Under the pieces are notes generated by a model. It did not search any database. It was not told where the DNA came from and saw nothing but the letters and a program-made list of their open reading frames with translations. 64,000 nucleotides of DNA from Evansella vedderi (GTDB lineage Bacteria > Bacillota > Bacilli > Bacillales > Salisediminibacteriaceae): contig NZ_JAUSUG010000006.1 of the NCBI RefSeq assembly GCF_030813435.1, positions 124,001 to 188,000 on the forward strand, given 5' to 3'. The position numbers and the translations under genes are program-made. This document shows positions 44,830-56,020 of this stretch, piece after piece. Numbering within the stretch: the stretch's first letter is position 1; every line of letters begins with the position of its first letter.

Positions 44830-46121
44830 GGATCATCCCACTCACAAAGGATGTGACCTTAAAGCGCTCCATCGACCAAGGAACAGACGCACAGCGAGAA
44901 GCTGTTAGGGAAATTATCACTTCTGTGAAAAATGAGGGAGATCAGGCCGTCGAGCTTTTTACGAAAAAATTCGATGGGGTTGCCTTATCTAGTTCCCAGT
45001 TCCTCGTTTCTAAGGATGAAATTGCTTCTGCCTATAACAGGGTGGATGACAAAACAATCGAAATTATCCGAGAAGCTCGTGATAATATACGGGATTTCCA
45101 CGGAAGACAGGTGCAGCAATCGTGGATGACGACGAAAGCCGATGGTACGATCCTCGGGCAAAAGGTTACTCCTTTAGATGCTGTTGGTGTTTATGTACCT
45201 GGAGGGCGAGCTGCCTATCCTTCCACGATCTTAATGAATGTGGTTCCTGCCCAGGTGGCGGGGGTAGAACGTATAGTAATGGTATCTCCACCGCAAAAGG
45301 ACGGTACCTTAAATGATGTGGTTCTTGTAACGGCCAACGAGCTTGGGGTAGAGGAAATCTATAAGGTAGGGGGAGCGCAAGGGGTTGCAGCCCTTGCCTA
45401 TGGGACCGAGACGATTGCCCCCGTAGATAAGATTGTTGGACCAGGTAACATATATGTGGCGCTGGCAAAACAGCAAGTGTTCGGAACAGTGGCTATTGAT
45501 ATGATTGCTGGACCAAGTGAAATTGTCGTCCTCGCAGATGCGACGGCAGAGCCTTCTTATGTGGCAGCGGACCTCCTTTCCCAAGCAGAACATGACCCAA
45601 TGGCTTCTGCGGTGTTAGTAACGAATAGTTCGAAGCTAGCGGAGGCAGTATCCGAGGAAGTAGCAGATCAATTACAGTCCCTTCCGAAAAAAGACATTGC
45701 CGAGGCGTCCATTAACGATTATGGTGCCATTTATGTGGCTGACTCATGGAACGAAGCTATTGCTGCTGTTAACGAGCTTGCCCCAGAGCATTTGGAATTA
45801 ATGGTGGAAGGACCTTGGGATGTACTGCCGCAGATCCGTCATGCTGGTGCCATTTTCTTAGGAAAATACAGCAGCGAACCGGTTGGGGACTATTTCGCTG
45901 GACCAAACCATGTACTCCCAACAAATGGAACAGCCCGTTTTTCCAGTCCCCTAAATGTGGAAGATTTCACGAAGAAATCAAGTATTATCTCCTACAGTAA
46001 ACAAGCAATCGAGGATAACGGTAAAAAAATCAGTGCCTTTGCAAGATTAGAAGGATTAGAAGCCCATGCAAGGGCAGTAGAATACAGATTACAAACACAA
46101 TCACAGCAAAAAAACCAATAA
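44826..46121 (+). CDS. hisD: Histidinol dehydrogenase
   Basis: HisD (431 aa) oxidises histidinol to histidine in two NAD-dependent steps using zinc. Conserved segments: [47 protein letters not shown] and [11 protein letters not shown]; the zinc-binding histidine region [11 protein letters not shown] is present. It overlaps hisG by 4 nt; 49 nt with an ACCGGGTC-type palindrome follow before hisB. Confidence 0.96.
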   Translation: MRIIPLTKDVTLKRSIDQGTDAQREAVREIITSVKNEGDQAVELFTKKFDGVALSSSQFLVSKDEIASAYNRVDDKTIEIIREARDNIRDFHGRQVQQSWMTTKADGTILGQKVTPLDAVGVYVPGGRAAYPSTILMNVVPAQVAGVERIVMVSPPQKDGTLNDVVLVTANELGVEEIYKVGGAQGVAALAYGTETIAPVDKIVGPGNIYVALAKQQVFGTVAIDMIAGPSEIVVLADATAEPSYVAADLLSQAEHDPMASAVLVTNSSKLAEAVSEEVADQLQSLPKKDIAEASINDYGAIYVADSWNEAIAAVNELAPEHLELMVEGPWDVLPQIRHAGAIFLGKYSSEPVGDYFAGPNHVLPTNGTARFSSPLNVEDFTKKSSIISYSKQAIEDNGKKISAFARLEGLEAHARAVEYRLQTQSQQKNQ

Positions 46122-46123
46122 AG

Positions 46124-46156
46124 TTCACAAAATTGTCACGGACCCGGTCCGTGAAA
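46124..46156. repeat. ACCGGGTC palindromic repeat, copy 8, inside the his operon
   Basis: TTCACAAAATTGTCACGG then ACCCGGTCCGTGAA. It lies between hisD and hisB and almost touches the hisB ribosome binding site (AAAAGGAGGG). Confidence 0.85.
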
Positions 46157-46170
46157 AGGAGGGCCATATC

Positions 46171-46767
46171 ATGACTACAAAGCGTGAAGCTACTATACAC
46201 AGAAAAACGAATGAAACAGAAATGGAAGTTTCTTTTAACATAGACGGAACAGGGGACGTTACGATTGATACGAATGTACCCTTTATGTCTCACATGCTCG
46301 ACCTACTAACGAGACACGGCCTTTTTGATGCTACTATTAAAGCAAATGGGGACGTGGAAATTGACGACCACCACACAACGGAGGATGTTGGGATCGTCCT
46401 TGGGGAAGCCCTCAAACAAGCCCTTGGGGATAAGAAGGGAATTCGCCGTTACGGCAATGCTTTTGTACCAATGGACGACGCCCTTGCACAAGTGGTTGTA
46501 GATTTAAGCAACCGCCCCCACTTGGAGTTCCGCGGAGAGCTCCCTGCGCAAAAGGTCGGCACCTTTGATACGGAGCTTGTCCATGAATTCCTATGGAAGC
46601 TCGCTTTAGAAGCAAGAATGAACCTTCACGTTATCGTTCATTATGGTCATAACACTCATCACATCATTGAAGCTATATTTAAAGCGTTAGGTAGAGCACT
46701 AGATGAAGCCACACAACTTGACCCACGCGTTAAGGGAGTTCCATCAACGAAAGGAAGCTTATCATGA
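46171..46767 (+). CDS. hisB: Imidazoleglycerol-phosphate dehydratase
   Basis: HisB (198 aa) dehydrates imidazole glycerol phosphate to imidazole acetol phosphate. Manganese-binding motifs [11 protein letters not shown] and HNTHHIIEA are intact. It is the monofunctional enzyme without a phosphatase domain, as in other Bacillaceae. AAGGAGGGCC precedes the ATG. It overlaps hisH by 4 nt. Confidence 0.96.
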   Translation: MTTKREATIHRKTNETEMEVSFNIDGTGDVTIDTNVPFMSHMLDLLTRHGLFDATIKANGDVEIDDHHTTEDVGIVLGEALKQALGDKKGIRRYGNAFVPMDDALAQVVVDLSNRPHLEFRGELPAQKVGTFDTELVHEFLWKLALEARMNLHVIVHYGHNTHHIIEAIFKALGRALDEATQLDPRVKGVPSTKGSLS

Positions 46768-47396
46768 TTGGTATTGTCGATTACGGAATGGGAAACCTTC
46801 ATAGCGTTACGAAAGGATTGGAGCGAATCGGCCACACTTCCTACGTAAGCGAAAACCCAGAAGAGCTGGCAAAGGCAGACCGCCTACTTCTCCCTGGAGT
46901 TGGCTCCTTTCGTGATGGGATGGAGGAACTGAAAAAAAGAGGTCTTGATACCTTTTTGCAACAGTGGGCACAAGATGGGCGTCAGCTTCTCGGTATTTGC
47001 TTAGGAATGCAATTACTATTTGAAGAAAGCGAAGAAAATGGTCCAACGAAGGGGCTTGGCCTTCTTCCAGGGCAGGTCCTTCGTTTTCCCGGAAAAAGAG
47101 AAGATGGTAGCTTGTATAAGGTGCCGCACATGGGGTGGAATCGTCTTACGTTTCATCAGCCGAGCCATCCGATCTTAACGGATGTTCCATCGGGGCATGT
47201 TTACTTCGTCCATTCTTATGTGGTGCGGACGGAGGATCCCGATGTGCTTGTGGCTTCGAGTCAATATGGGGAGCTTGTTCCGGCGGTGGTGGCCCGTGAG
47301 AATGTGTGGGGAACGCAATTTCACCCGGAAAAAAGTAGTGTGTTAGGTATGCAAATGTTAAAGAATTTCGCTGAACAGAATGGGGGGCGCGGTTAA
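46764..47396 (+). CDS. hisH: Imidazole glycerol phosphate synthase, glutaminase subunit
   Basis: HisH (210 aa) releases ammonia from glutamine and channels it to HisF. The class I amidotransferase triad is visible: the cysteine in [12 protein letters not shown] (near 80) and the histidine and glutamate in GTQFHPEKS (near 190). N-terminus [12 protein letters not shown] is typical. It overlaps hisB by 4 nt; hisA starts one nucleotide after its stop. Confidence 0.95.
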   Translation: MIGIVDYGMGNLHSVTKGLERIGHTSYVSENPEELAKADRLLLPGVGSFRDGMEELKKRGLDTFLQQWAQDGRQLLGICLGMQLLFEESEENGPTKGLGLLPGQVLRFPGKREDGSLYKVPHMGWNRLTFHQPSHPILTDVPSGHVYFVHSYVVRTEDPDVLVASSQYGELVPAVVARENVWGTQFHPEKSSVLGMQMLKNFAEQNGGRG

Positions 47397-47397
47397 T

Positions 47398-48129
47398 ATG
47401 TTTACAATATATCCGGCAATTGATATTCGTGGAGGTAAATGTGTCCGCCTTTTGCAAGGGGATTACGATAAAGAGACGGTATATGGGGATTCTCCCTTTG
47501 AAATGGCGAAGGGATTCGGGGAAAAGGGTGCAAATTGGATTCACATGGTCGATCTTGATGGGGCAAAGGCAGGGGAGCCAGTGAATCATGAGGTAGTCCT
47601 GCGAACGGCACAGGAGCTAGAAGCTCAAGTTCAAGTTGGTGGAGGAATTCGTACCAGGGAGTCAGTGGAAAAATACTTATCCGGTGGCGTCAGCAGGGTC
47701 ATTTTAGGTAGTGCTGCCATTTCAGATCCGCAGTTTGTAAAAGAAATGCTAGCAGAATACGGTGGGAAACGAATTGCCATTGGTATTGATGCAAGGGATG
47801 GCTATGTGGCTACACATGGTTGGTTAGAAACTTCCGAAGTAAAGGCCGAGGAACTGGCTCAGCAGTTAGTTTCTTTTGGGGCAGAAACGTTCATTATGAC
47901 AGATATCTCCCGCGACGGCATGCTCACTGGTCCGAACACAGAAGCGATTGCCAGCCTTGGGGATGTCACTGGCAAGGAAGTAATTGCTTCTGGCGGTGTG
48001 TCGGAGTTAGCTGACTTGAAGGAGCTTGCTAGGCGTTCAGGAGAAGGAATCTCTGGAGCGATCGTTGGTAAAGCCCTTTATACTGGACGCTTCAGCTTAG
48101 AGGAAGCTCTGCGGGAGGTGCAGTCGTAA
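47398..48129 (+). CDS. hisA: ProFAR isomerase (HisA)
   Basis: HisA (243 aa) is a TIM-barrel isomerase that opens the ribose ring of ProFAR. The catalytic aspartates lie in [12 protein letters not shown] (N-terminus) and [14 protein letters not shown] (near 170). The ATG at 47398 is used; an upstream ATG at 47380 would overlap hisH and is less likely. Confidence 0.95.
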   Translation: MFTIYPAIDIRGGKCVRLLQGDYDKETVYGDSPFEMAKGFGEKGANWIHMVDLDGAKAGEPVNHEVVLRTAQELEAQVQVGGGIRTRESVEKYLSGGVSRVILGSAAISDPQFVKEMLAEYGGKRIAIGIDARDGYVATHGWLETSEVKAEELAQQLVSFGAETFIMTDISRDGMLTGPNTEAIASLGDVTGKEVIASGGVSELADLKELARRSGEGISGAIVGKALYTGRFSLEEALREVQS

Positions 48130-48888
48130 ATGCTGACAAAACGTATTATTCCTTGTCTTGATGTAAAGGAAGGGCGAGTCGTGAAGGGTGTGCAGTTTGT
48201 GGACCTCCGCGATGCTGGAGACCCTGTGGAGCTGGCTGCCTTCTACGATGAGCAAGGGGCCGACGAGCTAGTGTTTCTCGATATTTCCGCCTCCCATGAG
48301 GGGCGTGAAACAATGGTAGACGTGGTGGAGGAGGTGGCTGGTAAGCTGGCCATTCCTTTTACCGTTGGCGGGGGAATCAATTCAGTGGATGACATGAAGC
48401 GAATTCTCCGTGCGGGGGCCGACAAGGTGAGCGTGAACACAGCCGCCTTGCTTCGTCCAGAACTTATTCGTGAAGGGGCAGATTTCTTCGGTTCTCAGTG
48501 CATAGTATTAGCCGTAGATGCAAAGTGGGATGAGGAGCTAGGATCCTGGCGAGTATATACGCACGGGGGACGCCGCTCTACGGAACGTGAAGTTGTGGAA
48601 TGGGTAAAAGAAGCGGTCGAGCTTGGTGCTGGGGAGATTCTTCTCACAAGCATGGATCAGGATGGGGAAAAATCAGGTTTCAACGTTTCCTTAACAAAGG
48701 CTGTATCGGAAGCGGTGACCGTTCCTGTCATTGCCTCAGGAGGAGCAGGTTCCTCCGAGGATTTTTATGAGATATTTGAAGAGGGTTTAGCGGATGCGGC
48801 ACTTGCAGCATCGATTTTCCACTATAAAGAGACTTCTGTGGCAGAAGTGAAAGGGTATTTGAAGGAAAAGGGGCTGGAAATACGATGA
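48130..48888 (+). CDS. hisF: Imidazole glycerol phosphate synthase, cyclase subunit
   Basis: HisF (252 aa) is a TIM barrel that forms imidazole glycerol phosphate and AICAR with ammonia from HisH. Catalytic aspartates are in [13 protein letters not shown] and [13 protein letters not shown]; phosphate loops VGGGINS and ASGGAGS are present. It begins at the nucleotide after the hisA stop, with GGGAGGTG upstream. Confidence 0.96.
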   Translation: MLTKRIIPCLDVKEGRVVKGVQFVDLRDAGDPVELAAFYDEQGADELVFLDISASHEGRETMVDVVEEVAGKLAIPFTVGGGINSVDDMKRILRAGADKVSVNTAALLRPELIREGADFFGSQCIVLAVDAKWDEELGSWRVYTHGGRRSTEREVVEWVKEAVELGAGEILLTSMDQDGEKSGFNVSLTKAVSEAVTVPVIASGGAGSSEDFYEIFEEGLADAALAASIFHYKETSVAEVKGYLKEKGLEIR

Positions 48889-49541
48889 ATTTAGAAAATA
48901 TAAAGTTTGATGAAAAGGGACTAATTCCAGCTATTGTTCAGGATTATGGTTCAAAGGAAGTATTAACCTTAGCATATATGAACGAAGAGTCTTTGAAAAA
49001 AAGTTTAGAAACGGAAGAAACATGGTTTTACAGCCGTTCCCGTCAAGAGCTATGGCATAAGGGGGCGACTTCTGGAAATACGCAGCGAATCGTAGAGATG
49101 CGTTTAGACTGTGATCAGGATGCTATTGTTGTCCTTGTGGAGCCGGCAGGACCAGCCTGTCATAATGGGACCTTCACTTGCTTTACAGAAAAAGTAGAGC
49201 AGGGAGATCGTTCCGATGCTACATTATCCTCTAGTACGGACAGGGAAACGGCCGATCGTTTCGCCATTATCAACGAATTAGAAAAGGTCATCGCTGAACG
49301 CCAAGCTGAACGTCCTGAAGGCTCTTATACTACTTATTTGTTTGACGAAGGTGTAGATAAGATTCTGAAGAAGGTAGGAGAAGAAGCGGCAGAGGTCATT
49401 ATTGCCGCGAAAAATCGTTCCAAAGAGGAGCTCACGTGGGAAAGTGCCGACTTATTGTACCACTGGCTTGTATTATTACGAGAGCAAGAGTTACCTTTAG
49501 ATGCCGTACTAAAACGATTAGCCGAAAGACACGGCAGCTAA
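48885..49541 (+). CDS. hisI: Bifunctional PRA-CH / PRA-PH (HisIE)
   Basis: A 218-residue fusion. Residues 1-115 are the cyclohydrolase HisI ([20 protein letters not shown] metal and active-site motifs) and residues 120-218 the pyrophosphohydrolase HisE ([26 protein letters not shown]). The fusion is the normal state in Bacillus. It overlaps hisF by 4 nt and ends the operon. Confidence 0.95.
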   Translation: MNLENIKFDEKGLIPAIVQDYGSKEVLTLAYMNEESLKKSLETEETWFYSRSRQELWHKGATSGNTQRIVEMRLDCDQDAIVVLVEPAGPACHNGTFTCFTEKVEQGDRSDATLSSSTDRETADRFAIINELEKVIAERQAERPEGSYTTYLFDEGVDKILKKVGEEAAEVIIAAKNRSKEELTWESADLLYHWLVLLREQELPLDAVLKRLAERHGS

Positions 49542-49570
49542 TGTCACAAAATTGTCGGGGACCCGGTCAA
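49542..49570. repeat. ACCGGGTC palindromic repeat, copy 9 (partial)
   Basis: GTCACAAAATTGTCGGGG then ACCCGGTC. It begins right after the hisIE stop. Confidence 0.7.
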
Positions 49571-49793
49571 GACACTGGTCAAGACACTGCGACGAGTAAC
49601 CGCAGGAGTAGGCTTTAAAAATCCTGCAAGGGCTTCGCTGATTGCTTCGAGGCCACTGATAAAGGAAAAAGACGAGGCCACTGAAAAAGTCAATTTGAAC
49701 AGTGGCAATGGCTTCGCTCGTTGCGCGCCTTATATGAGAAACCCACTCATATAAGGCTTTGAAAACATTGCAACGGCTCCGCTCATTGCTTCA

Positions 49794-49835
49794 AGGCCAC
49801 TGAAAAAGATAAAAAGCGATCTTTTTCAGTGGCCT
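49794..49835. repeat. Perfect hairpin GGCCACTGAAAAAGAT, copy 2
   Basis: The same 42 nt as 39686-39727, here bounded by one more A/T pair. Confidence 0.9.
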
Positions 49836-50007
49836 TGACCCGTCCGAATTGGGTCCTTGATTTCCGTTGTTACAAGAGATGTGACGTGTTATACTGCAAT
49901 TATTATGTAAAATTTTCCGTATTCACCAGTTATCATTGCCTTTTTTTATTTACTAAGGTATGATGATTAAACGCCTTAATGGAAACTTTAAATATTGATA
50001 TAAATAA

Positions 50008-50047
50008 CTCGAAGGAGTGGAAGGCGTCCGCTTGTAACGGATTCGAG
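50008..50047 (+). repeat. REP-like repeat, short core copy (40 nt)
   Basis: CTCGAAGGAGTGG, AAGGCGTCCGCTT, GTAACGGATTCGAG. CTCGAA pairs with TTCGAG, and AAGGCG with CGCTT. Confidence 0.85.
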
Positions 50048-50175
50048 AATAACTTAAAGTAAATATATATTCTAGTTTTCTTCTAAACATATCTGTCCAT
50101 AATAGACTTACTAATAAATAATTGTTTTACGAATATAAAAGGAATCGATTTTTTTAGCGATGGGAGGCTCACAGT

Positions 50176-51261
50176 ATGAGTGAAATGGACTCAAAATTAA
50201 AGAAGGGTCAAGTAATTCCTTTCCTTCAGGATGGATCTTATTTTTATAAAAAAGGAATTGAAGCTTATCAAGCAGGTAATCTTGACCAAGCAATTAATTA
50301 TATAGAGCGAGCCATTCGCATTGAACCTGAGGAGCCAGTCTTTTTATGTCAGTTAGCTATTGTTCTTTCTGAAAAAGGTGATTTCGAAGGGGCTAATGAT
50401 TGGTTAGAGAAAATTATTAAAGAGATTGACAATTCCATGAGTGAGTGTTATTTTTTCATGGCAAATAACTTAGCTCATCTAGGAAAATTCGATCAGGCTA
50501 AGCTCCGTTTAAAAAAGTATTTACAGCTTGAACCGGATGGCGAATTTACAGACGATGCCCATTCTTTATTATATATGCTAGAAGAAGAGGGTCTGACCCT
50601 CTTTGCGGATTTGGATGACTTAAATATGGAACCTACTCCGTTGGAGAACATCGTGGATTTATTAAATAAAGGTGACTATGAATGGGCGGAAAAAGAGGCC
50701 CGTGGGTATTTGATGGAAAATCCAAAGGAATGGGATGTGTATGCTTATCTCGCTGAATCCCTTATGTACCAAGGGGACACAGAGCATGCTAAGTCTATTT
50801 TAAAGGATTTATTAATGAAGGAAGAGCCTAATTTCCTTGCTCAATGTAATATGACCCTCCTTCTTGCAAAAACGGGAGATGAAGGAAAGGAAACTTGGGT
50901 GAAAAACTTAATCAACCTTCGCCCAATGAAGGATTGGCACTGCTATTACTTAGCAAGAACCCTATTCTATCTTGGGGAGTATGCAAAGTCCTATAAATGG
51001 TTTCAGAAGCTATACCGAGAAAGTGATTTCCAAAAGCAGCCTGCCTATTTTCACCAAATGGCCATTGTGGCTTGGAAAAATGGAAATATAACGAAGGCAA
51101 AACAACTTTTTGAAAAAACGGAGGAGTTGGATCAGGAAAACGAAGAAATTGCTCGTCATTTTCTAGACCGTTTATCCCTAGAGGATAAATACACATTGCC
51201 TGAGGATGAATGGTTTATTTATTCTCAACCGGGCAAGCTCCTAACCAACCCTTCTAATTAG
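50176..51261 (+). CDS. yvcD: Tetratricopeptide repeat protein, YvcD-like
   Basis: A 361-residue protein built of TPR helical hairpins, clear at about residues 16-50 (YQAGNLDQAINYIERAIRIEP), 55-85, 90-120 (LAHLGKFDQAKLRLKKYLQLEP) and 185-215, with further degenerate repeats toward the C-terminus. TPR proteins mediate protein-protein contacts; no enzymatic domain, signal peptide or membrane helix is seen. GGGAGG lies 8 nt before the ATG. The position between hisI and trxB matches B. subtilis yvcD. Function unknown. Confidence 0.82.
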   Translation: MSEMDSKLKKGQVIPFLQDGSYFYKKGIEAYQAGNLDQAINYIERAIRIEPEEPVFLCQLAIVLSEKGDFEGANDWLEKIIKEIDNSMSECYFFMANNLAHLGKFDQAKLRLKKYLQLEPDGEFTDDAHSLLYMLEEEGLTLFADLDDLNMEPTPLENIVDLLNKGDYEWAEKEARGYLMENPKEWDVYAYLAESLMYQGDTEHAKSILKDLLMKEEPNFLAQCNMTLLLAKTGDEGKETWVKNLINLRPMKDWHCYYLARTLFYLGEYAKSYKWFQKLYRESDFQKQPAYFHQMAIVAWKNGNITKAKQLFEKTEELDQENEEIARHFLDRLSLEDKYTLPEDEWFIYSQPGKLLTNPSN

Positions 51262-51269
51262 ACGGCTAA

Positions 51270-51313
51270 GGCGTCGCTCACTACGAGAAACCACTCGTAG
51301 TGGGCTTTTTAAA
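51270..51313 (+). terminator. Terminator after yvcD
   Basis: CACTACGAG pairs with CTCGTAGTG, then GGGCTTTTT. Confidence 0.8.
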
Positions 51314-51322
51314 TTACAACAG

Positions 51323-51525
51323 CTGAAGACACTGCGGGGACGAGCGTTACTTCAGAGAGACATCACGCGTGATGCCACTTGAGTAAGTTTCGAGTTATCT
51401 CGACGGACACAGTTCCGAAGCAAAGCTAGTAGAGGAAGAGACACAGTTTTTTCCCGAGGAGGCTGAAGCGTTGCCCGTGGAAAGGGAGTGCCTGAAGCGT
51501 AAATCAACTTCCAAATTTAGTACAG
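51323..51525. repeat. REP-like repeat, long composite copy
   Basis: Very close to 4920-5100: the CGAGTTATCTCGACGGA module, AGTAGAGGAAGAGACACAG, the segment CCCGAGGAGGCTGAAGC, and a shared tail AAATCAACTTCCAAATTTAG. Confidence 0.85.
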
Positions 51526-51798
51526 CAAACGTAGTTTTCAATTTATGGTGGTGTCTGTAAAGACATGGGAGTTTAAGTCCACCTCTAGAATGAATTTTTT
51601 TAAATAAGTAAATAATGAACATGTTACGTGTGTTCGATTATAAAAAGGGGCAATGCAGCGTCAAAGCAGTGACCCTTTTCTTATATCCTGAACGGAAAGT
51701 GTAGTACTTTTTTAATATTCCTGAGCATGGTTTTGGACTTCTAAGTCATTTTTCCTTAGGATAGAATGGAGAATACAAACAACAACATAGTTCGCTAG

Positions 51799-52773
<975 letters not shown>

Positions 52774-52781
52774 ATTTCTTG

Positions 52782-52817
52782 AAAGCAAGGACACTTTTTC
52801 GAGTAGTCTTTGCTTTT
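52782..52817 (+). terminator. Terminator after trxB
   Basis: AAAGCAAGGACAC pairs loosely with the GTAGTCTTTGCTTT side, followed by TCTTTTTTG. Confidence 0.75.
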
Positions 52818-52860
52818 CTTTTTTGTTGAATAAGGTTCGGTTCGTGTGAATCCGTTCCAG

Positions 52861-52937
52861 AATGTTACCGAAAAGAACAGGGAGACTCCATTTCGGTAAC
52901 AATTAGACAATTAGAGCATAAATGTTACCGAACATCG
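52861..52937. repeat. Dispersed unit related to tandem array A
   Basis: AATGTTACCGAAA at the left and TTTCGGTAACAATT 30 nt later repeat the dyad spacing of the 14801 array; the next AATGTTACCGAA starts 60 nt later. This is a one-and-a-bit unit copy outside the main array. Confidence 0.75.
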
Positions 52938-53337
52938 CCTTTAGAAAAAATCGTGCTCCATTATTCTATAGGGGAAAACGATTTCATAATCTGTACTACT
53001 AAAATTTTGCTTCTGTTATAAAAGTGTGGTGTCCAATTATGACTATTTTATGAACTTTTAATAAAATGTACGTAAATTTCACAATACGTAATTATGACTT
53101 AACCCTTCTGTAACAATGCTGCAATATAAATTGGTTATTATATAAGTAGTAATTGACCCCCTTTTTTTATATATTTTTTTTACACGGGCTTCGGTCCGTG
53201 TCTTTTTTTTGAAAAAAATGAATTAACAAATACCCCCCTAGCAGTCTAGAGATTGTTAGTAAGAAATGAGATGTAGTATAATAAAATTTAATACTGTTCC
53301 AATTTAATTTTTGCAAATAGCAATTGAGGTGAAGCAG
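52938..53337. other. AT-rich spacer with an orphan terminator
   Basis: No gene. A GC stem ACACGG/CCGTGT with loop GCTTCGGT (53182-53201) and a following T8 looks like a rho-independent terminator, 136 nt before the Nudix gene and 360 nt past the trxB terminator. Confidence 0.55.
53182..53209 (+). terminator. Orphan terminator
   Basis: ACACGG pairs with CCGTGT across a TTCG-containing loop, then TTTTTTTT. No gene ends here, so an attenuator of the Nudix gene or the end of a small RNA is possible. Confidence 0.65.
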
Positions 53338-53841
53338 ATGCAACGGGTGACTCATTGTATTTTAACGAATGATGATAAAGTGCTCATGCTGAAGAAACCA
53401 AGCCGCGGCTGGTGGGTAGCTCCAGGTGGTAAAATGGAGCAAGGGGAATCGATACGGGAAAGCGTAACACGAGAGTATTTTGAAGAAACAGGGATTACCT
53501 TAGAGAACCCAAAGCTTAGAGGGATCTTTACCATCATCATCGAAGAAAAGGGAAATGTTGTGGATGAGTGGATGATGTTCACCTTCCAAGGAGATAAGTT
53601 TAATGGGCAGACGTTAAAGGAGTCTCCGGAGGGAGCCCTTGCCTGGCAGCCTTTAGATAGTATAAATGATTTACCGATGGCACCTGGAGATTATCTTATT
53701 TTTGACCATGTGCTGTCCAATGGTGATACAGAAATAATGTACGGGACCTTTAAATATACAGAAAACTTTAAGCTGCTCGCCTACCGCTTAGACGTAGACG
53801 GCAAATCATTAAAAGAATTTAACAGACAATACCATAGCTAA
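53338..53841 (+). CDS. yvcI: Nudix hydrolase, YvcI-like
   Basis: A 167-residue Nudix enzyme that hydrolyses a nucleoside-diphosphate-linked substrate. The Nudix box is complete: GGKMEQGESIRES then REYFEETGI. It starts MQRVTHCILTNDDKVLML, with GAGGTG 6 nt before the ATG at 53338 (a longer frame has no such site). Resembles 8-oxo-dGTP diphosphatase type members, but the substrate is not shown. First gene of the yvcI-rapZ-yvcK-whiA-crh block, now separated from rapZ by a repeat. Confidence 0.88.
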   Translation: MQRVTHCILTNDDKVLMLKKPSRGWWVAPGGKMEQGESIRESVTREYFEETGITLENPKLRGIFTIIIEEKGNVVDEWMMFTFQGDKFNGQTLKESPEGALAWQPLDSINDLPMAPGDYLIFDHVLSNGDTEIMYGTFKYTENFKLLAYRLDVDGKSLKEFNRQYHS

Positions 53842-53861
53842 GTTCGTTTTAATTGAATTTT

Positions 53862-54078
53862 TGAAGAAGCGAAAAGCGGTGTCTAGAGGGAAAAGCAATA
53901 GCTACGAGCGTTTCTTCACGAGTAAGCTTCGAGTTGTCTCGACGAATGTAGCAACAGAGCCTTACAAGCAGAGGAAGAGACAGGAGCCTCGGGGGCGCTT
54001 TTACCCCGAGGTAGCTGAAGCATTGCCCGTGGAAAGCATTCGCCTGTAGCGACACCGAGTGCTACGTTACTTAAGCTA
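53862..54078. repeat. REP-like repeat, long composite copy
   Basis: GAAGAAGCGAAAAGCGG at the left, the CGAGTTGTCTCGACGAAT module, AGGAAGAGACAGG, and GAAGCATTGCCCGTGGAAAG near the right. It separates yvcI from rapZ. Confidence 0.8.
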
Positions 54079-54095
54079 ATGGAAAATAGGAAAGG

Positions 54096-55004
54096 ATGGG
54101 GGAAATGGAGCCGGTACAAAAGAATACGCAAGATTTAGAGCTTGTGATAATAACAGGTATGTCTGGTGCGGGGAAAACGGTCGCAGTCCAAAGCTTCGAG
54201 GACATGGGGTATTATTGTATTGATAACCTGCCGCCAGCATTGATTCCGAAGTTTATAGATTTAGTAGACGGATCAGCGGGACGCCTGCAAAAGGTAGCCC
54301 TCGTCATTGATTTAAGGGGAAGAGAATTTTTTGACCAATTGTTTGAGTCTATTGATACCATTGGAAGGGAAGCAAAGCTCACACCGCAAATTGTATTTTT
54401 AGATGCACGTGATCCGGTCCTTGTCAGAAGATATAAGGAAACACGACGATCCCATCCATTAGCTGCAGGTGGTTCTCCATTGGAAGGGATTCAAGCAGAA
54501 AGGGCTCTCCTTGATGAACTAAAGGGCCAGGCGCAGATGATTATTGATACGAGTGATTTAAAGCCTGTACAGTTGAGGGAACGGATCATTCAGCGTTTTT
54601 CCCTGTCGGACAAACAGGTATTTAACGTACATTTATTATCCTTTGGTTATAAACACGGTATACCTATCGATGCGGATTTAGTTTTCGATGTTAGATTTTT
54701 GCCAAATCCTCACTATATTGACCACATGAGGCCTCAGACGGGATTGGATAAAGAGGTTTCTGATTATGTCCTTAAATGGTCGGAAACGCAGCAATTTATC
54801 GAGAAGCTTTATGATTTATTGGCCTATATGCTACCCCATTATAAAAGGGAAGGAAAGAGACAGCTGGTCGTTGCCATTGGCTGTACCGGTGGAAAGCACC
54901 GTTCTGTTACATTAGCAGAATACTTCAAGGAGAATTTAGGGGATATGGGCTATTATACGTATGTCACCCATCGTGACATTGAGAAAGGAAAGCTAGAAGG
55001 TTGA
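54096..55004 (+). CDS. rapZ: RapZ/YvcJ, GTPase-like RNA adaptor family
   Basis: A 302-residue nucleotide-binding protein. Walker A is [17 protein letters not shown] (near 22), and the C-terminal domain has the conserved [13 protein letters not shown] and the final HRDIEKGK. In E. coli RapZ controls GlmZ/GlmS; in B. subtilis YvcJ hydrolyses GTP and affects competence. Start uncertain: ATG at 54096 (AGGAAAGG close by) or at 54105. Its stop overlaps the yvcK start. Confidence 0.93.
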   Translation: MGEMEPVQKNTQDLELVIITGMSGAGKTVAVQSFEDMGYYCIDNLPPALIPKFIDLVDGSAGRLQKVALVIDLRGREFFDQLFESIDTIGREAKLTPQIVFLDARDPVLVRRYKETRRSHPLAAGGSPLEGIQAERALLDELKGQAQMIIDTSDLKPVQLRERIIQRFSLSDKQVFNVHLLSFGYKHGIPIDADLVFDVRFLPNPHYIDHMRPQTGLDKEVSDYVLKWSETQQFIEKLYDLLAYMLPHYKREGKRQLVVAIGCTGGKHRSVTLAEYFKENLGDMGYYTYVTHRDIEKGKLEG

Positions 55005-55945
55005 AGAAGGCGAATATTGTAGTTATTGGAGGAGGCACCGGTTTATCCGTTTTACTTCGGGGATTAAAGACTTTTCCGGTAGAAATTACAGCCATCGTTA
55101 CCGTAGCAGACGATGGGGGCAGTTCAGGAAGGTTGCGAAGAGATTTACGAATTCCACCTCCTGGAGATGTGAGAAACGTCCTCGTTGCCTTATCGGAAGT
55201 AGAGCCTTTAGTGGAAAAACTTTTTCAGCATCGCTTTGAAAACGGTAATGGCTTATCGGGTCATTCCCTAGGAAATTTACTATTAGCAGGTATGACGTCC
55301 ATCACGGGGGATTTTGCCAGGGGTGTTCAGGAAATCAGCCGAGTTTTAAACGTAAAAGGAAAGGTTTTACCGGCAGCGAATGAAGAGATAATTCTCCATG
55401 CTGAATTGACTGATGGATCATTTGTGGAAGGGGAATCGAGAATTCCTTTGGCTAAAAAGCAAATTAAAAGGGTATTCCTTGAGCCATCGAATCCAGAGCC
55501 ATTACAGGAATCATTAACAGCCATTGAACAAGCTGATTTAATTGTATTAGGACCGGGAAGCCTATATACTAGTGTCATCCCTAATTTACTTGTTCCACAA
55601 ATTGCTCAAATGATTAAGCAGTCCAAGGCTTGGAAGGTTTATATTTGCAATGTCATGACACAGCCGGGGGAAACGGATAATTTCACAGCTGCTGATCATA
55701 TTCAAGCCATTTATAATCATGTGGATGATAAAATTTTAAATGCTATTCTTGTAAATAGCCAGCCAATTCCATTATCCTATGCAAAGAGATATGCAGAGGA
55801 AGGGGCCAGAGAAGTTATTGTGGATTCACACCGGCTAAAGTATATGGGATTAGAAGTGGTAAGTGAAGAAATTCTATTCTTCGATGATAAATATTTAAGG
55901 CATGATTCCATAAAACTATCTCAAAGGCTTGTTTCTATGCTTTAG
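55001..55945 (+). CDS. yvcK: YvcK (GlmR), gluconeogenesis factor
   Basis: A 314-residue CofD-like protein that binds UDP-GlcNAc and links carbon supply to cell-wall precursor synthesis, needed on gluconeogenic carbon. N-terminal [14 protein letters not shown], then [12 protein letters not shown], and [16 protein letters not shown] are characteristic. The start is TTG overlapping the rapZ stop (4-nt overlap), with AGAAGG upstream. Confidence 0.94.
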   Translation: MKKANIVVIGGGTGLSVLLRGLKTFPVEITAIVTVADDGGSSGRLRRDLRIPPPGDVRNVLVALSEVEPLVEKLFQHRFENGNGLSGHSLGNLLLAGMTSITGDFARGVQEISRVLNVKGKVLPAANEEIILHAELTDGSFVEGESRIPLAKKQIKRVFLEPSNPEPLQESLTAIEQADLIVLGPGSLYTSVIPNLLVPQIAQMIKQSKAWKVYICNVMTQPGETDNFTAADHIQAIYNHVDDKILNAILVNSQPIPLSYAKRYAEEGAREVIVDSHRLKYMGLEVVSEEILFFDDKYLRHDSIKLSQRLVSML

Positions 55946-55975
55946 TCTTCTAGAAGAGGCTGTTTTCGTTTAAAA

Positions 55976-56020
55976 GGCTTGGAGAAGCGGAAAGCGTCCG
56001 ACTGTAGCGTCTCCCAGCTA
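55976..56020 (+). repeat. REP-like repeat, short core copy (44 nt)
   Basis: GGCTTGGAGAAGCGGAAAGC, GTCCGACTGTAGC, and CTCCCAGCT at the right; only the ends of the long form. Confidence 0.8.

Larger units (their letters stand above)
49571..50175. other. Repeat-rich spacer downstream of the his operon
   Basis: No gene. It contains partial REP-like sequence near 49588-49610 (GCGACGAGTAACCGCAGGAG), degenerate GGCCACTG pieces near 49652-49716, a hairpin CCTTATATGAG/CTCATATAAGG (49729-49758) that may terminate the his transcript, the exact 42-nt GGCCACTG hairpin, and a short REP-like copy. Confidence 0.55.
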
